The position numbers were made by a program, and so were the translations under genes. From Ornithodoros turicata (taxonomy: Eukaryota; Arthropoda; Arachnida; Ixodida; Argasidae), in assembly GCF_037126465.1 (NCBI RefSeq), contig NC_088207.1, forward strand, positions 42,282,143-42,346,142: a stretch of DNA of 64,000 nt, in the 5' to 3' direction. The notes below the pieces were generated by a model that saw nothing but the letters and a program-made list of their open reading frames with translations, did not search any database and was not told the DNA's origin. Positions 33,056 to 44,829 of this stretch are shown one piece after another. How positions within the stretch are numbered: position 1 is the stretch's first letter; the number at the start of each line of letters is the position of its first letter.

Positions 33056-33760
33056 TAACTTAGTCACATGAAGTTCATAGCATACATGTGGCGATTACAG
33101 AAAAGGACAGACGGACACGGGCTATCCGTGCCCACCCCTGTCTTTTGGTCAATAGCCATGTGTAACCAACACACTCTTCACATCCTTGCGCTGATAGCAC
33201 AGTGTGTTTATTTTGATTTTCTCTTCTTTTAACTCAGAACGTCATAGAAAGAGCGCTTATACCTATAGCATACGATACGCAAAAATGTGACCAGAAACTT
33301 CGGCGGACGCACATTTTACCGTAGTGGTGAAGAAAGAAAACTGCCGTCACCTCGAATGCACGTGAACGGCGCATGCACTAAACACCGAACGTCATGTGAC
33401 TGCTCGAGCTCGATTGCGCGCACGAGTCAATATTGTGGACAAGGTGTTCCACCACAAAACAGCAATTCACGTGCCTCGAGTCACAGTTGTTTGTAGGCGG
33501 TGAAGAAGGCAGTGTATGCTCATCCACGGCGAAGGCGTAGGATTTCTTTTGCTGCCGTGACGACGGTGCCGAAAGAGCACAAAAACTCTCTAACGTATTA
33601 TCTGACAGGTATGGTAGAGCGCCTAAGTCGTTTTTCCACATGTTGTCATCGTACGTAGAGAAACGTCGCAGTTCAGTCATCTCGGCCGCCAGCTGAAACG
33701 AGCGGCTTCCCATTCACAACTCCCGAATCCTGACTCCACCAAGATGGCCGACCAAAACGT
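33056..33760. other. No further THAP exon found
   Basis: I searched for a Cys-x2-His block after an acceptor. The acceptor-like CTTCTTTTAACTCAG (about 33223-33237) opens a 29-codon frame without that motif. The frame at 33287-33496 contains CTKH but no other THAP landmark. Confidence 0.4.
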
Positions 33761-33766
33761 CCTGAC

Positions 33767-34215
33767 CAGAGTTGCCCGACGTGAAAGTAATTTTGCATAT
33801 TACCTATTTGATGACGCTTTTCGTGACTGAGTTACCAAGTGACCAAATGCTAGTTGTGAATCCTAAATATCAAGTATGAAGTAAATATGAAGGTATCACT
33901 TGTGTGATACTGTAACCTAAAAAAAGAGAACGTCAGCTCTAAAGCGAACAAAACACTCTGTGCACATATGATAGGAGTGAGCAGAGTTCGAGGTAACTCG
34001 TTACTCGAGTAACGAGTAACGAGTAATCATAACGAGTAAGTAACGAGTTATTCGTGTAACTCGTTACTGTAACTAAGTTCCTTTTTTTGGTAACTTGTAA
34101 CTTAACTCGGTACTTTTGCGCCGTGGTAACTTTCAAAGGAACTCGTTCATTTTTCAGGTAACTTCGCCAAAGTAACTTAAGTTAAGTTCCAAGCTACTTT
34201 TAACTCGCTTTTCAC
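33767..34215. mobile_element. hAT-like ends, GTAACTCGTTACT-rich
   Basis: CAGAGTTGCCCGACGTGAAA at 33767 and CAGAGTTCGAGGTAACTCG at 33982 are both CAG-type starts in the same orientation. The second is followed by about 200 bp of repeated TAACGAGTAAC/GTTACT motifs. I could not locate the matching right end or an 8-bp duplication, so borders are open. Confidence 0.4.
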
Positions 34216-34219
34216 TCAC

Positions 34220-34779
34220 GTCCACATATTTTCTTACTTTCTCTCCGGTTCCTTCATGGCATTTTTTGCCATAAAACGTGATATTCAATCAATGACAGTA
34301 TTTTATTCAGGAAGTAAGAAACGCTGCCTTGAAATGAAGCTGAACCGTTGTGTGCCCACAGGGAGTAAGATGTAAAGCGTTCGAATAGACCTCTACCAGA
34401 GAAACGTCATCTTGACATTGGTAGACAGACTGAAACCGAAACAAATCGGAGGGAGAGGGCTGGGTTCCACGAACGGGCACTTGTTCGCTGCCTCCCAAGC
34501 AGGACCGAGGGTCGCGTCCCTTAAAGGGACCATATCGTAATCCCCTCAAGGCCGTGGCTTTCGGGCGCGACCTTGTTCACCTCTAGCTTCGAGCGTAGTT
34601 CAATTCTACCCAATTTTGGCGCTGTCGAACACTATGGCGTCATTTGTTTACAAACAGGGAGAGGTCTATTGTTGGACATAAAGAAAACGACCTAAGCGTG
34701 TTGCACCCCTCCACAGGCAACTCAAGGCCTAACTCAACTGCTCACGCGCGCCGCACCTGCGTATCACTCTAAATCTTTT
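34220..34779. other. No gene recognised
   Basis: TTAAAGGGACCATATCG at about 34517-34533 looks like the end of a dispersed element, but no partner was found. No exon was identified. Confidence 0.4.
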
Positions 34780-34834
34780 CACATCCCTAAAGAAAATACA
34801 GAAACCGACACTGAAGATTTTTGTTTAAGTTTAA

Positions 34835-34880
34835 TTTGTACAAGCTTTCGCGTGGAGGTCCACGCTTCCTCAGGTACAAA
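34835..34880 (-). ncRNA. Hammerhead-like ribozyme motif, left arm
   Basis: This is the exact mirror of the motif at 35688-35733, carried on the minus strand of the left arm. A read-through transcript of the whole insertion would contain one sense and one antisense copy and would fold into a long duplex. Confidence 0.55.
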
Positions 34881-35687
34881 GTCAAGTGGTGACACACATA
34901 AGTATATATAGTATAGCCATATACACGACTAAACATACAGCTGTACAAAGAAAGGGAAGGGGAAGGAGGTATGGTGCCACATGTCTGTGCACAATGAATA
35001 GCTGGGCAGACGGATAAGTGACCTCTAACCGTTTAAGAACAGTAAAAGGTGTTATTGTGAACAAAAAGGCTCGCCAACCCAGTTTCGCGGAAGGGGGGGT
35101 CAGGAGTATGGGAAACGAGTGGCCCAGAATGGACAAAGGGGAAGGTTACGGATTATCTAACGGAGTGCCAGACGATGACTGAAGCGAAGATTCAAGAATT
35201 GTGCACAAATAAATATAGATATATAACTATTAAATTGGCATAAGCGGATATAACGAGCCAGGACTAAGATTCAGACCATTTGCACCAAATGGTCTGAATC
35301 TTAGTCCTGGCTCGTTATATCCGCTTATGCCAATTTAATAGTTATATATCTATATTTATTTGTGCACAATTCTTGAATCTTCGCTTCAGTCATCGTCTGG
35401 CACTCCGTTAGATAATCCGTAACCTTCCCCTTTGTCCATTCTGGGCCACTCGTTTCCCATACTCCTGACCCCCCCTTCCGCGAAACTGGGTTGGCGAGCC
35501 TTTTTGTTCACAATAACACCTTTTACTGTTCTTAAACGGTTAGAGGTCACTTATCCGTCTGCCCAGCTATTCATTGTGCACAGACATGTGGCACCATACC
35601 TCCTTCCCCTTCCCTTTCTTTGTACAGCTGTATGTTTAGTCGTGTATATGGCTATACTATATATACTTATGTGTGTCACCACTTGAC

Positions 35688-35733
35688 TTTGTACCTGAGG
35701 AAGCGTGGACCTCCACGCGAAAGCTTGTACAAA
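35688..35733 (+). ncRNA. Hammerhead-like ribozyme motif, right arm
   Basis: In order: TTTGTAC (stem I), CTGAGGA (core box 1), an extra A, stem II GCGTGG with loop ACCT and CCACGC, then GAAA (core box 2). GCTT provides the palindromic AGCT available for a two-molecule stem III, with predicted cleavage after the final T. GTACAAA then closes stem I perfectly. Penelope-like elements carry minimal hammerheads of this layout that are thought to work as dimers. The extra A before stem II is unusual and may abolish activity. Confidence 0.55.
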
Positions 35734-35839
35734 TTAAACTTAAACAAAAATCTTCAGTGTCGGTTTCTGTATTTTGTTTATGTGATCTACAGGACTTGAC
35801 TCCCCTCTTCGTATACGCTTCCACATCCCTAAAGGTGTA

Positions 35840-38800
35840 AAATGTGTGTAAAATGGCTGTACACAGCAGTAGTACACTCTTTGTGCACTAATCTGTTTGA
35901 GAACTCTTGAGGGTGTAAGAATTATGTATTACACCCTTTTCTGGAAAATCTCGGTGAGGGTGTGATACAGGGTGTATTTAGGGTGTGTTTGAATCTTGAA
36001 CAAACATTTACTTTGTTCACTGAAAGGAGATCGAATTCTGCAAACATGACAGGGGAACATTATAAAGGAGCGCATTACATAACAACAACAACAACAATTA
36101 TATTTTGACGATGAAGTGGGCAGGTTTTCCACATTACATAAAATTACTTACGAAACACTAGAAGAACGCATGACATAACGAAATAATAAGCACATGGCAT
36201 GATTAACAGCCAGGCGTGGATTAATTCAGGCATACTAAGGAGAGCTTTCTTTTTTGACGGGTAACTTCTCAACCTATTGGAGTGAGGTAGTACATTCCTT
36301 CACACATCTACGTCGTCATACGAGTGATTCCCAGCTTGCTGATATTTCGCTCACGCTCTTGATTTCACTTCACCAGTGTCGTGTTTCCTTGTTGACTGCG
36401 GCTTTCCAACGTGCTCGCCGGCAAGCTTCTATAAGACCATCTGCTTTCAAGTGGATCTTTTTATAGGGTCTCTCACGAAGGACAATAACCGGAGGCCATC
36501 GCAACAGCAGAAGATCTGCGGACTTGAATTCCCTTGAGGGGTTGCATCACAGCGTTACAAGTGTGTACACGGTTCCAGAGACTATTGATTCAGCGGAGCG
36601 TCCACCCCTTTTTTTTTCTTTTTTTACATTTTGCAACGGCAGCGAAAGTGGAAGTTAAACATTAACAAGAACTAGCGACTGGAGTAAACCGCGTGTAAAT
36701 ATTTCAGCAAAGAGCTTCAGTTTTCAGCAGTTTCAAGTACTAAACGGTTTCAAACATGCAATCGCCTTGAAGACGAATCAAAATATGGGGGCGTTTAAAG
36801 CGCACTTCGAGAAAATGAAAAGAGTCTTAATACTTTAAACGGATTCAAAGGATAAACTCTGTAATAAGACACGTGGGGCTCTTCGCGTCATTTTCTTCCA
36901 GGCGATTTAAAATTTTAGTGCATTGTCCTATGACATTCCGCGACAAACAAGTAAAAATACGCGCGCATTAAAGAACAGGAAAGCGCGAAAATATTAAAAT
37001 GATGATGCTGATGATGATGATGATGGCAGGAAAAAAATATGGAGATGTGAGCCCGCTTACCGCGGGAGAGGCAATATTAAAATGTCTTAACTTTCTGACA
37101 AGGTTTTTCTGATCAGATTCGCCTATGACTTTCACCCTTTAGTTATACGCGCAGTGAAGCTGTCACCAATATGCTATCTAGCGCTGTTCAAATAGTATTT
37201 TTAAAATCCAAATCGAATACGAAGGAAAAGCTACACGACAGTACCGAACGCATACACAGCACATTTTCAGACACACAGCACAGGTCCGTGATACTGCTTT
37301 TCATTTGAAGCAGCATTCACTTTTTCTTTTTTCTTTTGTGTGTGTGTGTTTTCTTATTTCTTCTGGCGTTTTAGGTTTGCGAGTGCAGCTTCAGTTCGAA
37401 ATCCGAATATATAGAGTTCCATGTTCGATTCGGAATTCGAACTAAACATGCAGTAATTCGCTTCAGTATTCAAAAAAAAAAAAAAAATCCAAACATTCGC
37501 GCTACTATATGCCCTATGTACCCAGCTGTGCGCATGTTATGAACATGGCGAATACCGTTCGAGAATTAATGGAGTTACGTGGTAGCGCTGTAGTACAGCG
37601 CCTTCGGGGCGTACATTGGCAGTCCAAGAAGATTCTCTAGAAGCGACAGCGTAACAGCCTCACCTGCGGTTCCCACCTGCTGCATAGGTTACCTCATTAA
37701 GGTATCGTACTCAGTCTTCCACCACAGATATTCCATTGGATTGTACCGGTCAGTTCAGCAACCTGTCGTGACGCGAAGCAAACCAATTCTTTACGAAATT
37801 TACTCTGTGCTACCGAGCATACACATCTTCGAAACGAGGTTCAAATCACACAATCACTGTGTGAATCTATCGGAGAGGGCCACAATCGTTCGTTTCCTGG
37901 AAACGTGTACTGCAAATCTTTGCCCGTTCTGTAGCGCAGAGCTTTCAAATGCAATGTTATTCAATCACATGTTCTGTAGTTTCGTTGCACATGTGCAATG
38001 TGTCGGAAGACATTAACTTTATCTCGGAGACCACTGATAAGTGTGTCATTAACGTATCCGGACTGCGCCCTACGCATGAGGAATGCTCCTTCCGTGAATA
38101 ATTAACGAAAGCGTGGGGCAGACACGGAATATCCTCGTGCTGGGGTCATCCACCTCCGTTGAGCCATTGGCGTGGTGAAAGGAACCCGTTCTCGCGGCAT
38201 TTCAGCAGGTTCTTCGTGGGTTCTCCGTTCTGCGGGTTCTCTGTGTAAAGTATACTTTGTCACATGGTTTACAGGGGTTGTATAACGGAAATGTGGGGTG
38301 AACGTGCGCGTGTAAGAAATGATAGTTAGTTAGCCAGTAAATTAGCAAAAATAAGATAAACCTTGGAGCTTTCAGCAACGCACCATGGGTGGTACCTGCT
38401 CCATTGCAAAACCTGTATTGCTATTACAATAAACTCTGAATCAAAACCCTGAATCACAGCATGATCCCTCACATACTCACGGGCACTCGATCAATAGAGC
38501 GGGAAAACAAAATAGCACGCTACAGATCTACAAAATACGGTGTCAGCAGTCCACACTACGAGTGAGTTGTCACTTATTGTTCACAATACAGTTGTGAGAC
38601 CAGTCTCACTCAGGAAGGCTACCGGCATGCGGACTGCCTTCCGTTGATTGCGCGGAGTATGCCAAGGACCCAATAAATGAGCCAGCTCCACTGGGCGGTC
38701 AGTCATGCGTAAAATGCCGGCAAGGAGTGACTGTCTCTCTGATCTGAATATAGTTCCGTCTTATCTGTTTGTGTTTGTCCTTTGTTCATAATTCATCACA

Positions 38801-41800
38801 CTCAGGCACTTCGTACGCCCAAAAAACACCACAAGAGAAGGCATAAAACAAAGTAAGGGCTCCTTCAAGCGAAGATCCGTGTGCAATAGATCACACACAC
38901 ACACAGACATGCTGTATGTGCTCGGATCGGTTCTAATAGCCATTGGCTTCGGTTTTACAGAAGCACTGAGGTGATCCCAATTTTTTCTTTTTTTCGGTGC
39001 AGAGTGTTATCCAACGAATAAAATGAGTTCCTGCGAAAGGACGATGAGCGTAGGTGACCTACAGAGCGAGCGCGAGGGCTCTGTTCCGCACCACCTTTGA
39101 AAAATCCTTCTCGTGAAAAGAGCGCATCGCAGAGCGAGAGGACGATGTGACGTATGCTACTACCCTCACGTGACCAGTGACGTACGGCGACACAGCTCAG
39201 GCATGTATAGGCGGCGTGTGAGCTGGGAAGAAAAAACCGAAGAAACAAGGCACAGAGCCGTCTCCACGACACGAGAGCATCGTGTCTGTCGTCCTCGGCT
39301 GCTTCCTCCGATCGTTTTTTTTTTTTTTTTTTTGTTGGTGTAGTTCTAAATTAGATGGCACGGCTATAAAGCACCGTTAACGCACCGTTGAAAATATTTT
39401 GCATGGTGACTCCTGGTGGACAGCTTGACAGATCAGGCAGGATTCTAAGCGATGTTAAATGTCACCTCGTTGATCCTTTAAAATTACTATTCGCACAGCC
39501 CTGAGCAAAAAACATGTCTCCTGCTTGCAGTCTCGCCACCGGGAACGTACTGGTCGCGCCCTCTGCAGTGACATCCAGATGGATGCGAATTAAAACGCCA
39601 ACACGAACGTGATCCGTATACTGCGTCTCATCCATTTATTCGCGGTCTGCGCGACCGTACGCTTGTTCCCAAGCAAAACAATCCTCTTTGGCACTTGCCA
39701 AACACCTTCCTTGCACTAGTGATCACGTGACAGACTGTTTTAGAAGGAAAAGAAAATCAAAGAAGGTCGACTGACACAGGGAACGCGAGACTCGCTCGAA
39801 ATAGAAGCCACGATCGGGTACGTCAGTTCTACAAGACGAGCAAACGGTTTTCGAGGCCGAACACTAAGGCGTATTTAGCCGTCATCCTCGACTGGGTTCG
39901 TCAATGAAAATTTTCGTTTCGAACGCAGCGCCGAAGCATATGCTTGCGTTGAATATCTTCGTTCTGTGAAATAATCCCCAACAGAACATGAGAAATGATG
40001 ACAAGCTAAATTTGTACTCACTATAGAGTCAACGTAAGATGATTTGTTCGAGAGAATGCTGATGTAGTCTCTCGGAGTTGGTTTGGGGGTTTGGGAGCCA
40101 AGGGAAATGAGGAAATGAATAAAAATTCGCCACGTGGGAGCAAGAAGAGCTGTATGCACTGAAAAGCGCACACAAAGTACACAAAAAAATGAATCACGGG
40201 GGGAGAGGGGGGGATTACGTAAATTACGTAATCGTCCACGTTGTCGTATGTGAGATTCAGATTTTGGATCCCAGATGTATTTTTGCATTTCTTCGTCACC
40301 CGATAACTGCAGCGCGTCACGGACCTAATCAAGGTCCGAGAGAGAGTTTGAGGGGGGGGGGGGGGCTGTTACGTTGGCTAGACGAGCGTCTACCTGCCAA
40401 GGCGGCACGCTGCTCGGCGGAGAGGGCAGGAGGCCCAAACCTTCAACTGCTGGATATTCCCTAGCAAGCGTTAATTCCCTGGCGTCACCCGTGATCGGCC
40501 CCGAGCTCCCGCGCGAAGTCAAGTCGCAACGTTTATAAAAAAAAATCTAGGCCTACGACAATTGCTGTCACATGCCGTCACGCCCTGTTCCGTGACTTTC
40601 GCTGCGCGCCAAGCTGATAACGCTCTTTACGTGCGAGTTCAAGATTAAATATTCGAGCGTTCAAGATTCGGATTCAAAATTGAAAAAGAAAAAAAAAAGT
40701 TCGCGAAATTCAAACTCGTTCGCCGAGGATCAACTCTATTGCGCGTGTGCGTTTGTCTCCTTCCCGGATGTAGAGGCACACGTTTTATGACTCGGGAAGC
40801 CACCGCGCATTGGTGCAAATTTCGGTCAGGATGCTGTAAGTCATGCCCCACGACTTAGCGGTCCCTATAGCTATACCACCAACAGTATTTTACCTTTCGA
40901 TTACAATAATGGTCGAGTTAGCGAGCCTTGGCGATGAATGGACTCCCCTCGATGAGTCTGACGAGCAATTCGGAAGTCCGTCGAACCGTACACGGCTTTC
41001 ACTGCGAACCTATAGGGCTCGCGACAAGTTTTTTTATATCACTAGTTTTGATATGTACACACAGCATTACCAGCTGTAGGGCTACCAATTACGCTGCTGT
41101 TGATGATGTTCTCGGGGCAGTAGAGATATCCTCCATAGTGCAAAAAGCCCGAGTCTTGGCACAAACGGACGGAGGACATCAACGCCAGATTCAAATGGTA
41201 AGAATTTGTAGTGATATCCCGCCTCTGCTGTGTTGTTGAAATAACAAATGCAGGGCCAGACCAGGATGCTGTCGTCGACCTATTTAGGTGAAACTTGCTG
41301 TCCTGCTATGGGGGGGGGGGGGATTTCTGCACAAACGGCGAGTACTGTTTCAGCCCTGAAGACGGTAGAGCTACCTTTCGGTGGTATACACCAGGCACAG
41401 TTTAGTTACACGTACGACAGCGTACCTCAATTCGTTGCTACATATTTTCCCTAATAAATATTTGTAATGTCGGCACTTCCGCAATGACCACGAGGTGCCG
41501 TGTGTTCGATCAGGAACGAATTTTGTATTTCCATGCCTTTGCCCCGATCACCGACAGACTGGTGGCAGACGGGCACTGTATGTGAGCAGGATGAAAAACT
41601 CGCAGCGGCACGTGAACGTTATTTCATTGGAACATACTGTTCGCCTCCACCACATAGAATGGACACAATACGGAGACGTCTGCGCAGTAATCTGTGTTTA
41701 CAGAATAGGGTTCCGCGTTTCCGGAATTTGGCGAAAAATGCCGAAATATACCCACCAAATTCCTGAAATTCGGCATCTTTCGAAAACCCCCGAATTATGC

Positions 41801-42695
41801 TCTTGCATATGGTGCTGCATGCCGAAAATCCCGGTACCCGATTGCACTTTCGTCCTCCGGGGCATCATATTTTCGTTTCCCTTCACCTCGTTTCCAGGTG
41901 GAATGCGGAGAATACCGCCATGCGAAGCTGCTAGCCTCTCGTGTAAGGGAAAACCTTCCTCTGTAACACTTTGATTAGTGGGTCAAGAGGGTGCAAGTAC
42001 ACGTGGAACCCTCCAACAAAGGAAAGGACATTCTATGCGTTCTCAATGTCCTCCTACCAAGCTGCTCTCCCTCCATAGTCTTTCTCCCTAGTGATTATAG
42101 CTACCGATTTTTTTCGGCATTTATTTTCGGCGCAAACGTTTTAGAACGCCGGAAATATTCGAATTTAACCAAACACATAAACGCCGAAAGACTCCCGCCG
42201 AATCTCACCAGCAATAAATGCCCAAAACGCGGAACCGTACACATAAAATAGTGTGGCCATAAGTCCCGTAAGTGCCCTCTCTTAAGGTAAATATAAAAGA
42301 GGCATTACGCTGTGCAATTACCACGCCCAGGCATTTGAAAACATCTCTCGACGATGCGCGCCCACATACGGTGGTGATCCCGGCTCACACACTCCACTTT
42401 AAATATTTATGTAAAGTACTCAGAATGGATAGGCACGAGGTGTGCACAAGGGGGGAAAACACGGTGTGGTTGCCGAATGTGGGTGATCTTCCATCTGGAC
42501 CACAACATAGGAAGAAAAGCAGAAAAAATTATGAAGGTCTGTAAAGCGTGCTTTGCATACATAACTTTGCCGTTTGCCGGAGAAGCCATCTTGGGAAAAC
42601 AAGCAATCACTTGCCATGCCTTAGCGGCCAGCCCTCTCCTTTTCAGATTTCCGCCGCCAGTTCGCATTCCAATCTCAGAAATGAATTCAAAATAT
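35840..42695. other. Long stretch without recognisable genes
   Basis: No exon or RNA gene was identified. Traces include GGTGTAA/GGGTGTA motifs at 35830-35995. A retroelement-type end TATATTTTGACGATGAAGTG beside a CAA repeat lies at 36082-36118 and recurs complemented at about 57070-57100. ATTCGAA-rich sequence lies at 37200-37500, with similar sequence at 40640-40730. The GTTAGTTAG...AAGATAA repeat is at 38326-38366. A 17-T run lies at about 39315-39333, G runs at 40352-40365 and 41310-41322, and TTCGGC-rich sequence at 41700-42200. The 159-codon frame at 41495-41974 overlaps others and has no motif. Confidence 0.45.
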
Positions 42696-42705
42696 GTAGC
42701 ACCAG

Positions 42706-42990
42706 CTCCCTTGGCATAGTGGTTAGAGTGATCGCTTTCCACGCCGAGACTGGGAGGTGACACGGGTTCGAATCCTGTCACCGGCTATGCTGTCTGAGGT
42801 TTTTCCTGGGTTTTCCGAAGACTTTCCAGACGAATGTCGGCACAGTTCCCCTTGAAGTCGGCACCAGGACGCATACTAACCCCCCTGTCCCCCACTCCTT
42901 CCTGCTGTCCTCTCTCCATCTGTCCACGTCTATACGCCGCTCATAGCCACAGTTGCTTCGCAGCGCTAACACGGAATTAGAAAAAAATGC
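42706..42990 (+). mobile_element. Full-length tRNA-derived SINE
   Basis: This is the best plus-strand copy. The tRNA-like head has box A TGGCATAGTGG (42712-42722) and a perfect box B GGTTCGAATCC (42765-42775), 53 bp apart, so it carries an internal RNA polymerase III promoter. Next come the core GCTGTCTGAGGTTTTTCCTG and ATGTCGGCACAGTTCCCC, then TCCTGCTGTCCTCTCTCCAT, then the tail ATACGCCGCTCATAGCCAC...GCTTCGCAGCGCTAACACGG. It ends in GAATTAGAAAAAAA. ATGTAG on both sides may be a short target duplication. It has no coding function. Confidence 0.9.
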
Positions 42991-42994
42991 CGCC

Positions 42995-43370
42995 ATGTAG
43001 AAAAAAAAATGAAAGAAAGGAAAGCGGTGAGGAGGTTATAATCGCGTGCACCATTTGACGGGCCGTCAGCCGAAAAAGCAGATTCTGATTACGTTGTCAG
43101 ATGACACGCAATTCTTCAAAAGCAAACAGAACAAAATAAAAAAATAAAAACTTTTTCAGTCGATTTTCGGAGTCACTTTTCTGAAATAGATCTTCCGGCT
43201 CTCAGAACACATAATGTTGTTCCCGATTTTGTCGTTTAGTTAAAATTCCGTCATGTACTTTCACCCTGTCGATCTCGTTGACAGGTGTCATGAAATCGTG
43301 GAAGGCGGTTTGGTTGATATCTTTACACAACCTTTGCTTATTGCTTCTATCGTAATTTATTTGTGTTCTT
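42995..43370. other. No gene recognised
   Basis: AT-rich spacer between the SINE and the TTCG microsatellite. Confidence 0.5.
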
Positions 43371-43372
43371 TT

Positions 43373-43484
43373 TGTTCGTTCGTTTGTTCGTTCGTTCGTT
43401 CGTTCGTTCGTTCGTTCGTTCGTTCGTTCGTTCGTTCGTTCGTTCGTTCGTTCGTTCGTTCGTTCGTTCGTTCGTTCGTTCGTT
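43373..43484. repeat. (TTCG)n microsatellite, about 28 units
   Basis: About 112 bp of nearly perfect TTCG units with one early TTTG variant. It creates a spurious SFVR-repeat frame on + and an NERT-repeat frame on -. Confidence 0.98.
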
Positions 43485-43489
43485 TACGC

Positions 43490-44580
43490 ATGATTCTTAA
43501 AATGCGGCACATAAAAAAAAAGTTGATTGTGCGTGTTACGCATCTGCTAACCAATCTGGCCCACTTCGGGCCCTCACGAGTCCACATAAATGCTCTGAGT
43601 AACTAAACCAATTTCAGGCCTCAGTGCAAAGATGACAGTTGGTCTGTCCTTACTTCCCTCCATTCATTCCTCCCACATTCTTCCTCCTTCATTTATTTAT
43701 GATTCACGGTGTGCACGACTGCGTACAAGTTGCGCAGAAAAATGATCTGTGAGCACCCACAAAGTAGACACCAAAATAACTCCCTCGTTGCCGAAGCTTT
43801 CTTGTGACAGGAAGCGAATTCAGTGTACGTGCTTTTGACAGTGATAAACACTGCCTATATAGTAAAAGCGAACGTTGTAAAAATGTGAAAAGCTTTTATC
43901 ATGGTTTCCTTTGACCCGAGCGAAAAAAGAAAACAAAGAAAAGATTAACGACGCCAAACATGTGCAATAAAGTTCCTGTAGAATGAAAATTGTTTGTTAC
44001 ATGCCCCTCTAGAAGAAAGCTTCGAGCAAGCTGGTGTACGAGTATAGACTAGTTGTTGATAATACTTTCCTCTGCCTGGGGCAAGATGTTACCCGAAAAA
44101 CAGCGTTAGACTCTGTCGATTTCATCTAACCAACATCCTCCAACTCGCGTAACAGAAACTAAGGACGTAACGTTTCCATGACGACGAAGCCTGAGCTTAA
44201 GCACAACAACAACAACAACAACAAGGACGTAACGTAACAACACAACACGAGCTCAATTCGTAACGTTTCATGATAAACGTGTATCGTCGTTTGCACCTTA
44301 TACCCCTGTCACACCGCAAACCGAATGGCATTCGCAGCGAATGACAATCACACCGAATGTCATTGATTTGTCTTACATCGAGCTACACGAAGAAACAGAA
44401 TGTCATTCGCAAACGATGCCAGAGTCGATAATTAAGACACCAGGGCCGAATATATATGAAGCATCATACAGGTACATTAGTTATATTTTTATTTCTTTCG
44501 CTCGAAACTAGCGAAACATTAGATTATTTCACAAATTAGTTGCCTTTTCAGAGACACTTATTTGGCGAAGTACCACAGGC
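43490..44580. other. No gene; partial TIR-like end at 44301
   Basis: TTATACCCCTGTCACACCG at 44298-44316, followed by GAATGNCATTCG-type motifs to about 44415, looks like the left end of an element whose end resembles that of 50464-51107. No right end was found. A CAA tract lies at 44205-44222. Confidence 0.4.
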
Positions 44581-44585
44581 AAATA

Positions 44586-44823
44586 CACTCTTAAAAATGA
44601 ACTTCACCACATAGCACGCTCCTAGCCAACCACAATCCCGAATGACAACGTTCTCGCCCCTGATTTGTTGAAAACGGGAGGAGGAGCCTATTTTGTGCCG
44701 TGCATAATGGGCACAAAATAGGCTCCTCCTTCCGTTTTCAACAAATCTAGGGCGAGAACGTTGTCATTCGGGGTGATGGTTGGCTAGGAGCGTGCTATGT
44801 GGTGAAGTTCATTTTTAAGAGTG
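44586..44823. mobile_element. Near-perfect hairpin MITE, TA target
   Basis: The ends are CACTCTTAAAAATGAACTTC and its near-exact complement, with TA on both sides (44584-44585 and 44824-44825). Arms of about 115 bp leave a centre of less than 10 bp. A 2-bp TA duplication suggests a Tc1/mariner-type mover in trans. Related copies lie at 17390-17622, 31741-32036 and 49325-49458. This is the best-preserved one, so recent activity is plausible. Confidence 0.9.
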
Positions 44824-44829
44824 TACAAC

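Larger units (their letters stand above)
34793..35821 (+). mobile_element. Foldback retroelement insertion, Penelope-like candidate
   Basis: This is a 1,029-bp insertion flanked by an exact 13-bp duplication CACATCCCTAAAG (34780-34792 and 35822-35834). Its left arm (34793-35282) and right arm (35286-35775) appear to be exact reverse complements over 490 bp around a 3-nt centre (CAC). After the right arm comes a unique 46-nt 3' end (35776-35821). Each arm carries a hammerhead-like motif. Short terminal motifs of this type and inverted partial copies are known from Penelope-like retroelements. No GIY-YIG or reverse transcriptase is present; the identical 84-codon frame in each arm is probably meaningless. 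The orientation given is that of the unique 3' end. Confidence 0.8.

Noticed and set aside
34882..35686. Two identical 84-residue hydrophobic proteins on opposite strands
   Set aside because: They are one spurious frame duplicated by the palindrome; no domain or start context supports them.
34793..35821. Palindrome as an assembly or library artefact
   Set aside because: An artefact would mirror flanking DNA as well. Here the arms stop at a unique 3' end and an exact 13-bp target duplication. Long reads are still needed for proof.
41495..41974. 159-residue plus-strand protein
   Set aside because: It spans TTCGGC-rich repeat-like DNA and overlaps other frames; no motif.
42706..42790. A functional tRNA gene
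   Set aside because: Boxes A and B are present, but the sequence continues into the SINE core, lacks a proper acceptor stem and recurs with the same 3' extension.
43253..43606. Proteins with SFVR or NERT repeats on either strand
   Set aside because: They are translations of the TTCG microsatellite.
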